From NCBI GenBank assembly GCA_026710795.1, contig JAPOQK010000103.1:21660-85659 (forward strand): a stretch of 64,000 nucleotides of DNA. Direction: 5' to 3'. The position numbers were made by a program, and so were the translations under genes. Shown piece by piece: positions 62,379 to 64,000 of this stretch. Source of the DNA: Candidatus Poribacteria bacterium. Lineage in GTDB: Bacteria; Poribacteria; WGA-4E; WGA-3G. The notes beneath the pieces are model-generated. The model saw only the letters and a program-made list of their open reading frames with translations, made no database searches and was not told where the DNA came from. The stretch's first letter is position 1. The number at the start of each line of letters is the position of its first letter.

Positions 62379-63416
62379 TTACATTTGAAGGGGTAATGAA
62401 ACTGCTGTTCTTGATGACATGCTTCGTGTCACCGCTTCCGTAAACTCCATATACTTTACGCCTGTATCAAAATTAGTATGTGTAATAACTTCCTCACCCC
62501 GTATTGCGTTTACAAATTCTTCCTCAACTCTCCAACTCCCTTCTTCATCAGTGGGAATTTCAATTTCATTCAATTCGTTATCATTTCTTTCTCCACCATA
62601 GAGACGATTTTCTGAAAATCTTAAAGTGCCGTAACTACCGAAAACATACACTTCTGGAGAACCGATCAATCCTGCTACAGCAGAGATTTGCATGTGGAGT
62701 TGTGCACCACAAGCAAGTTCACCTATAACATCAATATGTTCAGGAATACGGACAGCCTGATATATTCCATCTGAATCTGGACGCACTTTGACAAACGTTT
62801 TACCCATTGCAATAATTTGTGTTGCTTCTCCGATCCAACGCATTAATGCCTCATACCAAATTCCCATGCTCATGATGTTCATACCTGACAAGTCAAACTC
62901 TTGCCGCCATTGTAGTGGTGTCTCTGTGTCAAGAAAAGATCCTCCGGCACGAACTTCAACTGCGAGTATGTCTCCAATATATCCCTCTGAAATAAGTCGT
63001 TTGATAGTATTGTCCACTCGGAGTGTCATTGGTGAAGGAACAATCTGTGCGGTGAGATGTGGTTTTTGGCGGGCTACCATACGCATTAAGTGTGCCTCAC
63101 GAGCGTTCATTGCCATACGAGCTTCGCACATTACGTGTTTATTTTCTCTAAGTGCAGCAACTGTAGCACGACAGTGCATGTAGGGCCACGTGCCTATGAC
63201 AATAGCGTTTGTGTCTTTGTCGTTAATTACATCTTGCCAGTTGTCATAGATTTTGGGAATATCAAACTCGTCCGCAACGCGTTGTGCGGACTCTTTGCTG
63301 CGGTTACACACCCCGATAATCTCAACACCGTCAATCGCTTGTAGTCCAGGGATATGTCGAGATTTTGTGTTTCTGCCTGCTCCTATGATACCGACTCTAA
63401 TAGTTTCTAATGCCAC
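62379..63416 (-). CDS. Gfo/Idh/MocA family oxidoreductase, catalytic Lys absent
   Basis: This 345-residue protein has the Rossmann NAD site VGIIGAGRNTKSRHIPGL and the family domain order. Where the family has the E-K-P motif (for example HVLCEKP), the sequence is HVMCEARMAMN, so the catalytic Lys is missing. MNIMSMGIWYEALMRWIG stands where a His-containing helix is usual. It may bind NAD and ligand without the usual chemistry. It is preceded by a good promoter on the same strand. Confidence 0.85.
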   Translation of the reverse strand: MALETIRVGIIGAGRNTKSRHIPGLQAIDGVEIIGVCNRSKESAQRVADEFDIPKIYDNWQDVINDKDTNAIVIGTWPYMHCRATVAALRENKHVMCEARMAMNAREAHLMRMVARQKPHLTAQIVPSPMTLRVDNTIKRLISEGYIGDILAVEVRAGGSFLDTETPLQWRQEFDLSGMNIMSMGIWYEALMRWIGEATQIIAMGKTFVKVRPDSDGIYQAVRIPEHIDVIGELACGAQLHMQISAVAGLIGSPEVYVFGSYGTLRFSENRLYGGERNDNELNEIEIPTDEEGSWRVEEEFVNAIRGEEVITHTNFDTGVKYMEFTEAVTRSMSSRTAVSLPLQM

Positions 63417-63454
63417 TCCTTTGATGCTCCTTAACCTTTAGTGTTGTGTAATTG

Positions 63455-63483
63455 ATGTTAGCAGAAAACCTGAATCATGTCAA
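63455..63483 (-). promoter_or_regulatory. Promoter of the minus-strand oxidoreductase gene
   Basis: On the minus strand TTGACA (63483-63478), 17 bases, TAACAT (63460-63455). The start codon is at 63416, about 30 bases past the predicted start site. Confidence 0.6.
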
Positions 63484-63878
63484 CCCTTCATTAAAGGCGA
63501 AATGTGTAATAATTTTTGTATAGAGATAACAATGGCACACTATGCACAGAACTTCGGATATCAGATAGGACTGCACATTATAGTTTTGTATTTTCATTAG
63601 ATTTTTCTTCCGTATAAAAAGGTTACGGTTTTGTGTCTTATTTCTGCATAACCGTAACTTTTGGTGTTTTTCACTGGTTATAGTTCCTGTCTGGTTTTAT
63701 GGGTTGTTTTTATCTGTTTTTTTGAATGTGAAAAAAAAGAAAAACCGTAACCTTTGTTCTACTTGATTATTGTCTGTTTTTTGTCTACTTTCTAATACCA
63801 TCTCTATTCATAATAGTCTCATTTTCGGTTGTTAGGATAGTAGTGCTGTAGGACACAAACTAAATGAAGATTAAGTTA
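63484..63878. repeat. Intergenic region with three related inverted copies
   Basis: AAAGGTTACGGTTTT (63618-63632) and its exact inverted copy AAAACCGTAACCTTT (63741-63755) are 109 bases apart. Between them AACCGTAACTTTT (63650-63662) is a third, inverted copy that could pair with the first in a short hairpin. No gene was recognised in the region. Confidence 0.6.
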
Positions 63879-64000
63879 TTAATTCGGCAATAATCCGACA
63901 TAGCGTAGCAATGACTGTGATCCTCCTATGAACTGCGACATAAAGGTAATCACCTTGCTTTTAAGAGTTTTCCAGTCCTCACAAAGACGATGGAGATGCA
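63879..64000 (-). CDS. 3' end of an unidentified minus-strand gene
   Basis: A minus-strand frame is open from the window edge to tandem TAA stops at 63881-63876, giving about 39 residues that end LLRYVGLLPN, with HLHRLCEDWKTLKSK before. It was not matched to a family. Being next to a repeat-rich region it may be part of a mobile element, but this is guesswork; chance is also possible at this length. Confidence 0.35.
   Translation of the reverse strand, partial: HLHRLCEDWKTLKSKVITFMSQFIGGSQSLLRYVGLLPN

Overview
This window is an AT-rich bacterial chromosome segment (roughly 40% GC by eye) with dense genes on both strands and frequent GTG/TTG starts. The mix of genes suggests a Gram-negative-type candidate phylum related to Poribacteria, Planctomycetes and similar lineages. 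Features behind this are a Pup/UBact-type proteasome operon beside a Tricorn homologue, a Tat-exported DUF1501 protein with a haem-binding PPC-domain partner, WD40 and FG-GAP/UnbV secreted proteins, PorV/PorQ-like outer-membrane proteins with FlgD-like C-termini, a phytanoyl-CoA dioxygenase, Gfo/Idh/MocA oxidoreductases, a DUF6785-type membrane protein, and heptose and diaminopimelate genes that imply LPS and a DAP-type wall. The taxonomic placement is inference.

Layout. 1-5765 is a co-directional proteasome operon: 3' end of the ARC/Mpa ring ATPase, dop, a 65-residue UBact-type modifier ending in RTGE, prcB, prcA, pafA. 5821-11614 begins with a textbook promoter and holds a DUF1501 protein, a WD40 protein and a large secreted protein with two c-type haem motifs. 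11821-15108 encodes a complete Tricorn-type protease, a plausible downstream peptidase for proteasome products. 15260-17184 is a small promoter-driven pair, TcmP plus its three-Cys-motif partner, whose function is unknown. 17226-31990 is mixed: acetate-kinase-like enzyme, ABC-2 permease, amidohydrolase, PorV/SPOR protein, TPR/FG-GAP/UnbV and WD40 proteins, MFS exporter, DUF6785 membrane protein.

31987-43677, all on the minus strand, holds a P-type ATPase homologue that has lost every catalytic signature, homoserine kinase, an aminotransferase, a YCF48-like protein, an FN3/FlgD-like exported protein, a PorV-like protein, protein-isoaspartate methyltransferase and SppA fused to a beta-barrel-like N-terminal domain. 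43835-52083 holds PhyH, a cloverleaf-shaped repeat, patatin, an alpha/beta hydrolase, dapA, dapF, a dihydrouridine synthase, a P-loop kinase-like protein and an oxidoreductase. 52116-54057 is an overlapping gene pair, an OLD/RecF-like ATPase and a small protein with a PD-(D/E)xK-like motif, a candidate nuclease or defence module. 54092-63416 holds GH88, rfaE2, an EF-Tu homologue with degraded GTPase motifs, hisA, a sugar ABC permease and binding protein, FmdB, a zinc CDF transporter, a ferritin-like protein and an oxidoreductase. The last 580 bases are repeat-rich intergenic DNA and the 3' end of an unidentified minus-strand gene.

The most unusual items are the two apparent pseudoenzymes (P-type ATPase and EF-Tu), the ATPase/nuclease-like pair, the TcmP pair, and the UBact proteasome whose ATPase lacks the usual C-terminal tyrosine docking tail. 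No tRNA, rRNA, CRISPR array, transposase or phage structural gene was recognised.
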